Notes under the pieces: generated by a model
The model's input: only the letters and a program-made list of their open reading frames with translations
Databases searched by the model: none
Told to the model about the DNA's origin: nothing
NCBI GenBank assembly: GCA_945946655.1
Contig: CAMEWM010000001.1
Location: 68,365 to 132,364 of the forward strand
DNA length: 64,000 bases
Direction: 5' to 3'
Source: an uncultured Clostridium sp.
GTDB lineage: Bacteria; Bacillota; Clostridia; TANB77; CAG-508
Translations under genes and position numbers: made by a program
Part shown: piece after piece, positions 45,247 through 54,270 of the stretch
Numbering within the stretch: the first letter of the stretch is position 1
Layout of the letters: each line of letters begins with the position of its first letter

Positions 45247-45275
45247 TTGATTTTTTTACATTATGCAGGTATAAT
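45247..45275 (+). promoter_or_regulatory. SigA-type promoter of asnS
   Basis: TTGATT (45247-45252) and a perfect TATAAT (45270-45275) are 17 bases apart. It lies upstream of ATG 45313 and within the longer open frame that starts at 45217, so the longer frame is not used. Confidence 0.8.
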
Positions 45276-45312
45276 TCTTTTTGAATATTCTTTTAGAGAT
45301 TGGAGATTTTTT

Positions 45313-46701
45313 ATGGGAAAAGTAACAATAAAAGATTTATATCATAATTTTGAAAACTACATTGATAAAAATGTAGAAGTTTCTGGTTGGGTAAGGACCC
45401 TAAGAGATTCAAAAACATTTGGTTTTATTGAAGTAAATGATGGATCATTTTTTAATAATTTACAAATCGTTTTTAATGATTCTTTAGATAATTTTGAAGA
45501 AATCTGCAAATTAACGATTAGTTCTTCAATTATAGTTACAGGACAGGTTGTGAAAACAGAAAATGCAAAACAGCCATTTGAAATTCATGCAACTAAGATA
45601 GACATATTTAATCTATCAGATTCAGACTACCCTTTACAAAAGAAAAGACATTCGTTTGAGTATCTAAGAACTGTTGCACATTTACGCCCTCGAACAAATA
45701 CTTTCAATGCCGTCTTCAGAATTAGAAGTGTTGCAGCATTTGCTATTCATGAATATTTTCAACAAAACGGATACGTATATGTAAATACACCAATTATTAC
45801 TTGTGCTGATTGCGAAGGCTCTGCAGAAATGTTTAAACTAACAACTTTAGATTTAGATAAAACTCTTCCTCAAAAAGATGGAAAAACAGATTTTTCACAA
45901 GATATTTTTGGCAAAAAAGCATTTATAACTGGATCTGGTCAACTTCATGGAGAAACATTCGCTCAAGCATTTGGAAAAATATATACATTTGGTCCAACAT
46001 TAAGAAGTGAAAATTCAAATACTAAAACACATGCAAATGAATTTTGGATGATAGAGCCAGAAATTGCATTTTGTGATTTAGATGAATTAATGAATATAGA
46101 AGAAGATTGTTTAAAATATGTTGTTTCTAAAGTGTTAGAAAGATGCCCTGAAGAGATGGCATTTTGTGATAAATTTATTGAAAATGGATTGATTGAAAAG
46201 TTAACAAAACTAATCAATTCTGACTTCGTTAAAATTGATCATAAAGAAGCAATAGATATATTAAAAAAAGCTGATAGAGAATGGGAATTCCAACCAGAAT
46301 ATGGACAAGATTTGGCTAAAGAACATGAAAAATATATTACTGAATATTTTAATGGTCCAGTATTTGTAAAAAATTGGCCAAAAGATATAAAATCTTACTA
46401 CATGAAGTTAAATCCTGATGGTGAAACAGTTGCAGCAGTTGATTTAGAAGTTCCTGGTGCTGGAGAGATTATGGGTGGATCACAAAGAGAAGAAAACTAT
46501 GATAAATTAGTTTCTCGTATGAAAGAGATGAATATTGCAACAGAACCATTATATTGGTATTTAGACTTACGTAGATATGGCTCTGTTATACATTCAGGAT
46601 TTGGTCTTGGATTTGAAAGATTACTTATGTACATTACTGGTATGGAAAATATTAGAGATGTTATTCCTTATCCAAGAACACCAAATAATTGTGAATTTTA
46701 A
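45313..46701 (+). CDS. asnS: Asparaginyl-tRNA synthetase
   Basis: This class II synthetase charges tRNA-Asn. The protein of about 462 residues has an OB-fold N-terminus, motif 2 region TLRSENSNTKTHANEFWMIEP and motif 3 GFGLGFERLLMY. Length is typical of AsnRS. The upstream in-frame start at 45217 overlaps the promoter; ATG 45313 after GGAGA is preferred. A terminator follows. Confidence 0.97.
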   Translation: MGKVTIKDLYHNFENYIDKNVEVSGWVRTLRDSKTFGFIEVNDGSFFNNLQIVFNDSLDNFEEICKLTISSSIIVTGQVVKTENAKQPFEIHATKIDIFNLSDSDYPLQKKRHSFEYLRTVAHLRPRTNTFNAVFRIRSVAAFAIHEYFQQNGYVYVNTPIITCADCEGSAEMFKLTTLDLDKTLPQKDGKTDFSQDIFGKKAFITGSGQLHGETFAQAFGKIYTFGPTLRSENSNTKTHANEFWMIEPEIAFCDLDELMNIEEDCLKYVVSKVLERCPEEMAFCDKFIENGLIEKLTKLINSDFVKIDHKEAIDILKKADREWEFQPEYGQDLAKEHEKYITEYFNGPVFVKNWPKDIKSYYMKLNPDGETVAAVDLEVPGAGEIMGGSQREENYDKLVSRMKEMNIATEPLYWYLDLRRYGSVIHSGFGLGFERLLMYITGMENIRDVIPYPRTPNNCEF

Positions 46702-46730
46702 TTTAAGAAAAAATATATTTCTTCTAAAAT

Positions 46731-46760
46731 AATAGGAATCTATTTTAATAGATTCCTATT
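46731..46760. terminator. Bidirectional terminator between asnS and the SpoU gene
   Basis: A perfect 14-bp stem, 46731-46744 with 46747-46760, has a two-base loop. Confidence 0.8.
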
Positions 46761-46787
46761 ATCATATATAATTTATATATAACTCAA

Positions 46788-47579
46788 TTATTTACGTATC
46801 TTCTGTCTAACATATTCATATAATATTATTCCTGTTGCAACAGAAGCATTTAAACTTTCTGTTTTTCCCAACATTGGGATTTTTACTTTATTATCTGCTA
46901 ATTCTTGTATTTCTTTTGATACTCCATTTGCTTCATTTCCTATAACAATTACTTTTTTGTTATAGTCTATATCATAAATGCTATTATTGGTATCTAGTGA
47001 AGTTGCTACAATTTTAAATTTATTCTTTTTTGCTTCTTTTAGAGTTTTAGCTAAATCATCAGTCTCAATTATTTTTATTCTTAAAATAGCTCCCATTGTC
47101 GACCTTACAACTTTGGAATTGTAGCTATCTGCTGTATTTTTAGTTACTATTATTTGCTTAAGATTCACACTGTCTGCTGTTCTTAGAATCGTACCTAAAT
47201 TTCCTGGATCTTGTATTCCATCTAATGCAAGTATTATATCTTGGTCATACTTTATTTTGATATCTTTATTTGGTTTCTCAATAACAGCCATAATTCCCTG
47301 TGGTGCTACTACATCAGTTAAAGAATTAAATACTTTAGAATTTACATATATACAATTATACTTTGCAATCTCATATAAAACTTTCTGTTCTAAGTCTCCC
47401 GCTTTCAAACATTCTTCACATATAATAATTTTTCTTATTCTTGCTTTTTCTTCTATTGCCTCTTCTAGCATTTTTATTCCTTCTATTATATATAAACCTG
47501 TTTCATCTCTATATTTCTTATCTTTAAGTTTCTTTATGATCTTTACTGTTTCATTCTCTTTACTCGTAATAACTTGCAT
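46788..47579 (-). CDS. TrmH/SpoU-family RNA 2'-O-methyltransferase
   Basis: The 263-residue SPOUT enzyme methylates a ribose 2'-hydroxyl in rRNA or tRNA. The three motifs are DPGNLGTILRTAD (about 121-133), IGNEANGVS (about 207-215) and IPMLGKTESLNASVATGIILYE at the end, with the N-terminal RNA-binding domain. The longest frame begins at 47621, but GGAGG with good spacing before ATG 47579 makes that the start. The substrate cannot be told from sequence. Confidence 0.92.
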   Translation of the reverse strand: MQVITSKENETVKIIKKLKDKKYRDETGLYIIEGIKMLEEAIEEKARIRKIIICEECLKAGDLEQKVLYEIAKYNCIYVNSKVFNSLTDVVAPQGIMAVIEKPNKDIKIKYDQDIILALDGIQDPGNLGTILRTADSVNLKQIIVTKNTADSYNSKVVRSTMGAILRIKIIETDDLAKTLKEAKKNKFKIVATSLDTNNSIYDIDYNKKVIVIGNEANGVSKEIQELADNKVKIPMLGKTESLNASVATGIILYEYVRQKIRK

Positions 47580-47631
47580 TATTATCCTCCACATATTTTT
47601 TATTATTTTTTGCAAAAACATTTAAAAATAT

Positions 47632-50600
47632 TTATATTTTTTCATCTGATATAATTAATTTTAGTAATTCTTTTATTTCGTCTACAATCTTTTTTTCATC
47701 TTTTCCATCAATTTTTAGTGTTATATATGGTTCTACTCCTGGCGAAAATCTGATACGTACACCATATTTTTTTACTAAATCATTTACCATTTTTTCATCT
47801 ATTTGAATATTGTCTTTATCTAGATTTAGGATTATTACATGCTCTTTCTGTGTTAGTTTTAATACATTTGCTTTTCTCGCCAATATTTTTATTCTAGCAA
47901 TTTCAATTAGGTTTTCTACTTCAATTGGCATTATTCCATATCTATCAATTATCTCATCAATTACATCTTCAATGTCTTTTTCATTTCTGCACAAAGCTAT
48001 ATCTTGATATATTTCTATTTTTTGAGCACTATCCTCAATATAATTATCTGGTATATAACTTGATAAATTAATATCTATTTGTACTTCTTTTTCCTCTCTT
48101 ATTGGAGTACCTTGCATTTCTTTTACAACTTCATCAAGTAATTTACAATATGTATCATATCCAACTTGCTCCATGTGCCCTGATTGAATTTCGCCCAATA
48201 AACTACCTGCTCCTCTTATTTCCAAATCTCTCATGGCAATTTTGAAGCCAGATCCAAATTCTGTAAATTCTTTAATTGCTTTTAATCTCTTATCTGCCAC
48301 TTCTGATAATAATTTATCTCTTCTATATGTTATATATGCATATCCCTGTCTATCTGAACGACCTACTCTGCCTCTAATTTGATATAATTGTGCTAATCCT
48401 AATCTGTCAGCATTTTCTACTATTATTGTATTAGCATTTGGTATGTCTATACCTGATTCTAAAATTGTAGTACATACTAAGACATCAATTTTATGTTCAA
48501 TGAAGTCTTGCATAATACTTTCTATCTCTCCACCAGTCATTTTTCCATGTGCAAATTCTACTTTTGCTTCTGGTACTAATTTAGAAATTTCATCAGCTTT
48601 CCTAATTATTTTTTCAACATTATTAAATAAATAAAATACCTGTCCATTTCTCTCTAATTCTTTAGTTATTGCTTCTTTAATGACTTCTTCATCGTATTCT
48701 AATACATAGGTTTGAACTGGTTTTCTGTTTTGTGGTGGTTCATAAATTACAGACATATCTCTTATGCCAACAATAGACATATGAAGTGTTCTTGGAATCG
48801 GAGTAGCAGTCATCGTTAGTACATCTATATTTTCTTTTAATTTTTTTATTTTTTCCTTGTCCTTTACTCCAAATCTGTGCTCTTCATCTATTATTAAAAG
48901 TCCTAAATCTTTAAATTCTACATCTTTACTAAGAATTCTATGGGTTCCAACAATAACATCTATTTCCCCAAGTTTTAGCTTTCTAATAATTTCCTCTTGT
49001 TCCTTTTTCGTTCTAAATCTATTTAGCAATTCTACTCTTATTGCAAATTCTTCCATTCTAGTTTTAAATTCTTCATATTGTTGGTTTGCTAGAATAGTAG
49101 TTGGAACTAGATATGCAACTTGTTTTTGATCCATAACAGCTTTAAAAGCGGCACGTATTGCGACTTCTGTCTTACCATATCCAACATCGCCACATAGTAG
49201 TCTATCCATTGGTTTATTAGATTCCATATCTTTCTTTACTTCTGCTATACATCTCAATTGATCTTCAGTTTCTTGGTATGGAAAACTATCTTCAAATTGC
49301 TTTTGCCATGGTGTATCAGACGAAAACATAAATCCTTGAGCTTTTTGTCTTCTAGCATATAATTCTATTAGATCTCTTGCAACCTCTTTTAAATTATTTT
49401 TTACTCTAGCTTTTGTGTTTTCCCACTCTTTACTTCCTAATCTATTTAGTTTTGGCTCTCCTTCTCCACCTCCGACATATTTTCTAATGTTATCCAACAT
49501 ATCTGTTGGGACATATAAAACATCATCATTCTTATATTTTACTTTTATATAATCTTTGGTTATACCATCTGCTGTAGTAATTGTATTTACACCAATATAT
49601 ATACCAATACCTTGCGTTTTATGTACAATATAATCGCCTGCTCTTAAATCGGCAAAAACAACTTTTTCGCCTTGTTTAAAACTATCAGTATGTTTTCTCT
49701 TTTTGCTTTCGCTACTTATAAATTCTTCTCCTGTAATTACTATCATGTTTAAATCATAGTTTTCAAAACCAGATGAGAAACTGCCATTTGATATAATTAC
49801 AGTTTTATTTTTAAAATAATCTTCAATCGAATTAGTATATATTTTTTCTTCAGTGTCTTCTAATTTTTCAAAATATTTGAACTTAATATCTTCTTGTTCT
49901 AATAGAGATTCAATTTTCTTTACTCCCGATTCATTGCCAGCTAAAATAATAACTCTTTTATTTTCATCAAGATTCTTTTTCACTTCCTGTTGCAGAATAT
50001 TAAGCTCACTCTTGAAAAAATGCATGTCTCTATACTTAAAATTAAATACATTCACAGAAAATTTTGTAGATTTTATATTATCTAAAATATCAGTTTCATA
50101 CAAATATACCAATTGATTTTCAAGTGAATTGTCGACATCGACTTTTGATATATTTCTTATTGAATCTGGAATAATTCTATTTTTTTCTAATAATGTTTCT
50201 ATAAGTTGATTATTATCTTTGATAATGTTTTCTTGTCTAGCATTTATTTTATCTATATCATCTAAAAATATTACATAGTTTTCATTTATATACTCTAAAA
50301 AAGTTGATTGCTCATTATAAAAGCAATTAAAATATTTATCTATTTTACTTATATAGTCACCTGTTTTTATCAATTCTATATCTTGTTGTAAAATTTCTTC
50401 AGATTCTTTTATGTCATTTTTAGCTATTTTTTTACAAATGTCATCTATATCCTTTGTTACAATAAGCTCATGAGACGGATATATTCTTGCTTCTTCCAAC
50501 ATTTTGTTAGATCTTTGAGATGTTATACTAAAACTTCTTATTGAATCAACTTCATCTCCCCAAAATTCTATTCTTACACCTTGAGTTTTGGTTGTTCCAA

Positions 50601-51171
50601 TGTCTAATATTCCACCTCTTACACTAAACTGACCTTTAGCATCAACAATTTCTTCTCTTTCGTATCCCAAATGTATTAAATTTTGCTTTAATTGTTCTAA
50701 GTCAAAATTTTTTCCTACTTTAAATTCTAATACATTTTGATAAATTTCATTTTTTGAAATCATTTTTTGCATTAATGCTTCAATAGTAGTTACTACTATC
50801 AAATTTTCTTTATTAGATTTTTTATTAACAAAATTCTCTTGCTCAAAAATTTTATTTAATGTATCTATTCTTTCATATGGTAAATCCTTGCTCTCGGCGA
50901 CATAATCATATGAAGCAATTTCTCTTTTAGGGAAATAGACCACATTGTTTGTAAAATACTTTAAGTCCTTTACTATTCTTCTCGCCTGTAGCTCATTATA
51001 TGTCATTATACAAATATTTCTATTGGCAAATTCTTTTGTCGCTTCTAATAATTGTATTTTACCAACGCTAGATAAGCCCGATAATACTATCGGACTTAGT
51101 TTTTTCGATATATCTGATACATATTCTTGAAATTTTGGTAATTTTTCAAGTTCTTTAATTAGAATATTCAT
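47632..51171 (-). CDS. mfd: Transcription-repair coupling factor Mfd
   Basis: The 1179-residue Mfd removes RNA polymerase stalled at DNA damage and recruits UvrA. N-terminal UvrB-like domains are followed by the CarD/RID polymerase-binding domain (GDYIVHKTQGIGIYIGV, about 505-570) and the RecG-type translocase (GDVGYGKTEVAIRAAF, DEEHRFGVKDKE, QIRGRVGRSDRQG). The C-terminal TRCF domain closes the protein. Length is typical. It starts at 51171 after GAGGATAG. Confidence 0.98.
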   Translation of the reverse strand: MNILIKELEKLPKFQEYVSDISKKLSPIVLSGLSSVGKIQLLEATKEFANRNICIMTYNELQARRIVKDLKYFTNNVVYFPKREIASYDYVAESKDLPYERIDTLNKIFEQENFVNKKSNKENLIVVTTIEALMQKMISKNEIYQNVLEFKVGKNFDLEQLKQNLIHLGYEREEIVDAKGQFSVRGGILDIGTTKTQGVRIEFWGDEVDSIRSFSITSQRSNKMLEEARIYPSHELIVTKDIDDICKKIAKNDIKESEEILQQDIELIKTGDYISKIDKYFNCFYNEQSTFLEYINENYVIFLDDIDKINARQENIIKDNNQLIETLLEKNRIIPDSIRNISKVDVDNSLENQLVYLYETDILDNIKSTKFSVNVFNFKYRDMHFFKSELNILQQEVKKNLDENKRVIILAGNESGVKKIESLLEQEDIKFKYFEKLEDTEEKIYTNSIEDYFKNKTVIISNGSFSSGFENYDLNMIVITGEEFISSESKKRKHTDSFKQGEKVVFADLRAGDYIVHKTQGIGIYIGVNTITTADGITKDYIKVKYKNDDVLYVPTDMLDNIRKYVGGGEGEPKLNRLGSKEWENTKARVKNNLKEVARDLIELYARRQKAQGFMFSSDTPWQKQFEDSFPYQETEDQLRCIAEVKKDMESNKPMDRLLCGDVGYGKTEVAIRAAFKAVMDQKQVAYLVPTTILANQQYEEFKTRMEEFAIRVELLNRFRTKKEQEEIIRKLKLGEIDVIVGTHRILSKDVEFKDLGLLIIDEEHRFGVKDKEKIKKLKENIDVLTMTATPIPRTLHMSIVGIRDMSVIYEPPQNRKPVQTYVLEYDEEVIKEAITKELERNGQVFYLFNNVEKIIRKADEISKLVPEAKVEFAHGKMTGGEIESIMQDFIEHKIDVLVCTTILESGIDIPNANTIIVENADRLGLAQLYQIRGRVGRSDRQGYAYITYRRDKLLSEVADKRLKAIKEFTEFGSGFKIAMRDLEIRGAGSLLGEIQSGHMEQVGYDTYCKLLDEVVKEMQGTPIREEKEVQIDINLSSYIPDNYIEDSAQKIEIYQDIALCRNEKDIEDVIDEIIDRYGIMPIEVENLIEIARIKILARKANVLKLTQKEHVIILNLDKDNIQIDEKMVNDLVKKYGVRIRFSPGVEPYITLKIDGKDEKKIVDEIKELLKLIISDEKI

Positions 51172-51193
51172 TACTATCCTCGTAATTTATTAT

Positions 51194-51748
51194 CTAAATA
51201 TTTTCTAGATATTTTATATAAATCTTTGCACAGCATTCACAATCAAATTCTGCTCTGTGAAATCCTTCTTCTTCTATTCCAATGCATCTTGCCACGGTGT
51301 TTAACTTATGATTAGGAAGATTTGGTAGCATTTCTCTACTAATAGCTACTGTATCTATTACCTTATTCTTGGTAAAACTTCTATTAGAATTGTTTTGTAA
51401 AAAGCTGTAATCGAAATTAGCATTATGTGCTACAATTGGATTATCTCCAATAAAATCTACAAGTTCTGGCATAACTTTGTCTAACTCAGGAGCATTTTCA
51501 AGCATTTTATTTGTAATTCCTGTAATATTAGTTATAGTACTTGATATTTCTTTTTTAGGCTTTATTAAGGTTGAAAAAGTATCAATCTTCTTTGCTCCTT
51601 CATATTTTATAGCACTTACTTCTATAAGTTCATTATATAAAGGTGATAATCCTGTAGTTTCGACATCTACAGCAACAAACTTTGCCTCTTTTTTTCTTTT
51701 GTTTATCTTAGCTCTTTTGTCACCATCTATAATTGTTATATGTTCCAT
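51194..51748 (-). CDS. DEDDh 3'-5' exonuclease (DNA polymerase III epsilon-like)
   Basis: The 184-residue nuclease domain has all four catalytic positions: AVDVETTGL (D, E), HNANFDYSFL (D) and HRAEFD near the end (H, D). It has no other domain. Such stand-alone proteins act in proofreading or repair. It is 22 bases before mfd on the same strand, suggesting joint expression and a repair role. Confidence 0.85.
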   Translation of the reverse strand: MEHITIIDGDKRAKINKRKKEAKFVAVDVETTGLSPLYNELIEVSAIKYEGAKKIDTFSTLIKPKKEISSTITNITGITNKMLENAPELDKVMPELVDFIGDNPIVAHNANFDYSFLQNNSNRSFTKNKVIDTVAISREMLPNLPNHKLNTVARCIGIEEEGFHRAEFDCECCAKIYIKYLENI

Positions 51749-51760
51749 AATGAATTCCTA

Positions 51761-52015
51761 CTATAATTCTCCTCTTTTTATTTTTTCTAAAGCTATTGCT
51801 ATCTGGTCAGGGCATGAAGTCCCTTTCATTCCACAATTTATTCCTCTAAGTCTTGATATAACTTCATCCAAAGTCATTCCTTTTACTAGGCTTGATATTC
51901 CTTTTAAATTTCCATTACATCCGTTTATCACTTGTAAATCTTTTATTATGTTATTCTCTACATCTACTATTATTTCCGTTGAACAAACCCCTTGAGGTCT
52001 ATATCTGTATTCCAT
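51761..52015 (-). CDS. TSCPD domain protein
   Basis: The 84-residue protein matches the TSCPD family, with CSTEIIVDVE, NGCNGNLKGI and GTSCPDQIA carrying three conserved cysteines. A C-terminal domain of this kind also occurs in some ribonucleotide reductases, where it binds metal. Function as a stand-alone protein is unknown. It is 12 bases before the exonuclease gene in one operon. Confidence 0.85.
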   Translation of the reverse strand: MEYRYRPQGVCSTEIIVDVENNIIKDLQVINGCNGNLKGISSLVKGMTLDEVISRLRGINCGMKGTSCPDQIAIALEKIKRGEL

Positions 52016-52120
52016 ATTATTACTTCCTTACTATAAATTTTACTATATAATAATACTACAAAAGTGCCTAAAAATCAATAGCACATTTTGTTAGCGTTTC
52101 ATCGATAGAGATCTTATTTT

Positions 52121-52149
52121 TTGATTTTTTTACTATTATATGTTATAAT
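52121..52149 (+). promoter_or_regulatory. SigA-type promoter of the foreign gene
   Basis: TTGATT (52121-52126) and TATAAT (52144-52149) are 17 bases apart. The surrounding 100 bases have normal host composition. Confidence 0.75.
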
Positions 52150-52195
52150 TAAAGTACTGGAACATGTGTCCAGAATAACAATTTGGAGGTCTAAC

Positions 52196-52549
52196 ATGGA
52201 AAAACAGACTCTAGACGTTTTGATGACGTCACGAGAATTGGACGGAGTTGAACGGTTAGTTCAGCTCTATCCCGCAACACCCAATCCGGCAGACGCATTC
52301 ATCCCCAAAGAGGATGCTCTTAACCTTCTGCTGAGGTTTTCCATCACGAAGATGGATCGGAGGAAATCTCGGCCCATTCGGGCTCTTAAAAAATCTCTGG
52401 AACCCAAGATTGACGGTCTTACCAATTGCAAAGTTGACTACCGTATCAGCGTTTCAGAAGGGCGTAACTGGTTCGTAATCGAGTACCACGTGTATGACTA
52501 CGAATACGGGGTAGCCTTGTATAATGAGCTTAAGGACCGACTGTTTTAA
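52196..52549 (+). CDS. Compositionally foreign small gene with four CGG codons
   Basis: The 117-residue protein is not recognised. It seems soluble, with a basic patch (KMDRRKSRPIRALKK) and an acidic, aromatic end. Its codon use differs sharply from all neighbours: many C- and G-ending codons, and G+C near 45-50% against AT-rich surroundings. CGG is used four times (GAA CGG TTA; GAT CGG AGG; TCT CGG CCC; ATT CGG GCT), the only sense CGG codons I found in the window. A longer open frame starts at 52121 but overlaps the promoter; ATG 52196 after TTTGGAGG is clear. Flanking promoter and terminator make it a cassette. Recent transfer is likely. Confidence 0.8.
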   Translation: MEKQTLDVLMTSRELDGVERLVQLYPATPNPADAFIPKEDALNLLLRFSITKMDRRKSRPIRALKKSLEPKIDGLTNCKVDYRISVSEGRNWFVIEYHVYDYEYGVALYNELKDRLF

Positions 52550-52567
52550 GTTTTAAGTAACCCCCAA

Positions 52568-52612
52568 AACGGCTGGGTGCAGAGACTCTGCACCTGGCCG
52601 TTCTATTTTTTT
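52568..52612 (+). terminator. Strong GC-rich terminator of the foreign gene
   Basis: A long stem, roughly 52568-52582 with 52588-52602, is centred on GCAGA/TCTGC and followed by CTATTTTTTTG. Its T run overlaps the end of the convergent desulfurase gene. Confidence 0.8.
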
Positions 52613-53748
52613 GTTCTAAGTTTACTTACTATCTTTATTAGATTTCTTACCAAATAATCTATATCTTCTTTAGTATTATCTTCTCCTAACGTTATCCTTA
52701 TAGTTCCTTCTAGCCATTCCCTTTCAAGTCCTATCGCTATGAGCACATGTGATGGTTCATTACTTCCTGATGAACATGCTGAGCCTCCTGAAGCACATAT
52801 TCCTACTTTATCTAATTCTAATAAAATATCACTTGCATCACATCCCTTAAAAGATATATTTATATTTCCTGGTAATCTTTTATTTAAATCGCCATTTATT
52901 TTTATATTGTCAATATTTTTTCTCAATTCAGATATGCAATATTCTCTTAATGATAGTAATTTACTATTATATTGTTCTAAATTATGTGTTGCTATCTCAA
53001 TTGCTTTTCCTATTCCTACAATCCCAGCAACGTTTTCTGTTCCAGCTCTTTTATCTCTTTCTTGATGTCCTCCATCCTGTATTCTTTCACAATCGATACC
53101 AGATTTAACATATAATGCACCAACTCCTTTAGGCCCATAAAACTTATGTGCAGACATTGATAGCATATCTATATTCATATCTTTTACATTGATTTTTATA
53201 TTTCCTATAGCCTGAACAGCATCTGTGTGAAATATAATATTTCTTTGATGAGCTATTTCTCCTATCTTACTTACATTTTGTATCGTTCCAATTTCATTAT
53301 TTGCCATCATAACACTGATTAAAATAGTTTTATTAGTAATTACATTATTAAGTTCGTTAAAGTCTATAAATCCTTTCTCGTCAACATTTAGATATGTTAC
53401 GCTAAATCCTTTCTTTTCTAGTGTTTTACAAGTATTTAACACTGCCGGATGTTCAATTCTTGATGTTATTATATGATTTCCTTTATTCATATTTGCATAC
53501 GCAAATCCCTTTATAGCCAAATTATCACTTTCGCTACCACAAGAAGTAAAATAAATTTCAAAAGGTTCGCAATTAATTGCATATGCTACATTTTCTCTCG
53601 CCTCCTCTATTGCTCTCTTAGCATTTCTACCTATCCTGTATAAAGACGATGGATTTCCATATTGTATATTAAAATATGGAATCATCTCATTTAGTACCTC
53701 ACGTCTTACTGCTGTTGTAGCAGAATGATCGAAATAAATTTCTTTCAA
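52603..53748 (-). CDS. Cysteine desulfurase (NifS/IscS type)
   Basis: This PLP enzyme takes sulfur from cysteine for Fe-S clusters or thiolated tRNA. The 381-residue protein has the PLP lysine in MSAHKFYGPKGVGAL (about 203) and the mobile catalytic cysteine in GSACSSGSNEPSHVL (about 325). Length is typical. It starts with TTG 53748 after AGGAAG. Neither iscU nor mnmA is adjacent, so the sulfur acceptor is unclear. Confidence 0.94.
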   Translation of the reverse strand: MKEIYFDHSATTAVRREVLNEMIPYFNIQYGNPSSLYRIGRNAKRAIEEARENVAYAINCEPFEIYFTSCGSESDNLAIKGFAYANMNKGNHIITSRIEHPAVLNTCKTLEKKGFSVTYLNVDEKGFIDFNELNNVITNKTILISVMMANNEIGTIQNVSKIGEIAHQRNIIFHTDAVQAIGNIKINVKDMNIDMLSMSAHKFYGPKGVGALYVKSGIDCERIQDGGHQERDKRAGTENVAGIVGIGKAIEIATHNLEQYNSKLLSLREYCISELRKNIDNIKINGDLNKRLPGNINISFKGCDASDILLELDKVGICASGGSACSSGSNEPSHVLIAIGLEREWLEGTIRITLGEDNTKEDIDYLVRNLIKIVSKLRTKK

Positions 53749-53840
53749 ATTATCACTTCCTATTCTATATAATTTATTATATTCAGGAACTTATTTTATG
53801 ATAAGCACAACTCTATATTTACTAGAAAATTTAAACAAAA

Positions 53841-53876
53841 AATAATCATTACCGAATTTAATCGGTAATGATTATT
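53841..53876. terminator. Bidirectional 15-bp terminator
   Basis: A perfect 15-bp stem, 53841-53855 with 53862-53876, has a 6-base loop and T runs on both strands. Confidence 0.85.
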
Positions 53877-53878
53877 TT

Positions 53879-54223
53879 TTATTTATTCTTCGTAGATTCT
53901 TTCCATCTATCTACTTTAATCTCTCTATATGTGTCCATTACATCTCTATATTTAGGATATTCTTCTTCCCATATCATTGAAGGTACTTTTTCAAAAGCAT
54001 CTGACATTTTTTCTGTCTCTCTTAGAAAGATTATTTTTTCCTGTGGCGACATCTTACTATATTTCTTTGAAAAAAGATATAATTTATCCAAGTCTTCATT
54101 TGCTTTTATGAAAGACCAAAAATCTTTTACTTCCATACCTGCCATCTTAATTTGCATTATTGCAAATGTAATTAATGACATAATGATAATTATTAGTATT
54201 ACAATAACTGCAAATGCTTCCAA
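53879..54223 (-). CDS. Small membrane-anchored protein
   Basis: The 114-residue protein has one N-terminal hydrophobic helix (AVIVILIIIIMSLITFAI) followed by a charged helical domain with KMSPQEKIIFLRE and a Trp/Tyr-rich end (MIWEEEYPKYRD). I do not recognise the family. It is 47 bases after ftsH on the same strand and ends at a terminator, so it is probably co-transcribed with ftsH. Function unknown. Confidence 0.7.
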   Translation of the reverse strand: MEAFAVIVILIIIIMSLITFAIMQIKMAGMEVKDFWSFIKANEDLDKLYLFSKKYSKMSPQEKIIFLRETEKMSDAFEKVPSMIWEEEYPKYRDVMDTYREIKVDRWKESTKNK

Positions 54224-54270
54224 TTTTCTCTTCCTTCCTTTGATATTTACGATGCTTTATTTTAAAACAA

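Noticed and set aside
45217-45312. N-terminal extension of asnS
   Set aside because: It overlaps a consensus promoter and has no ribosome site; the family begins at about 45313.
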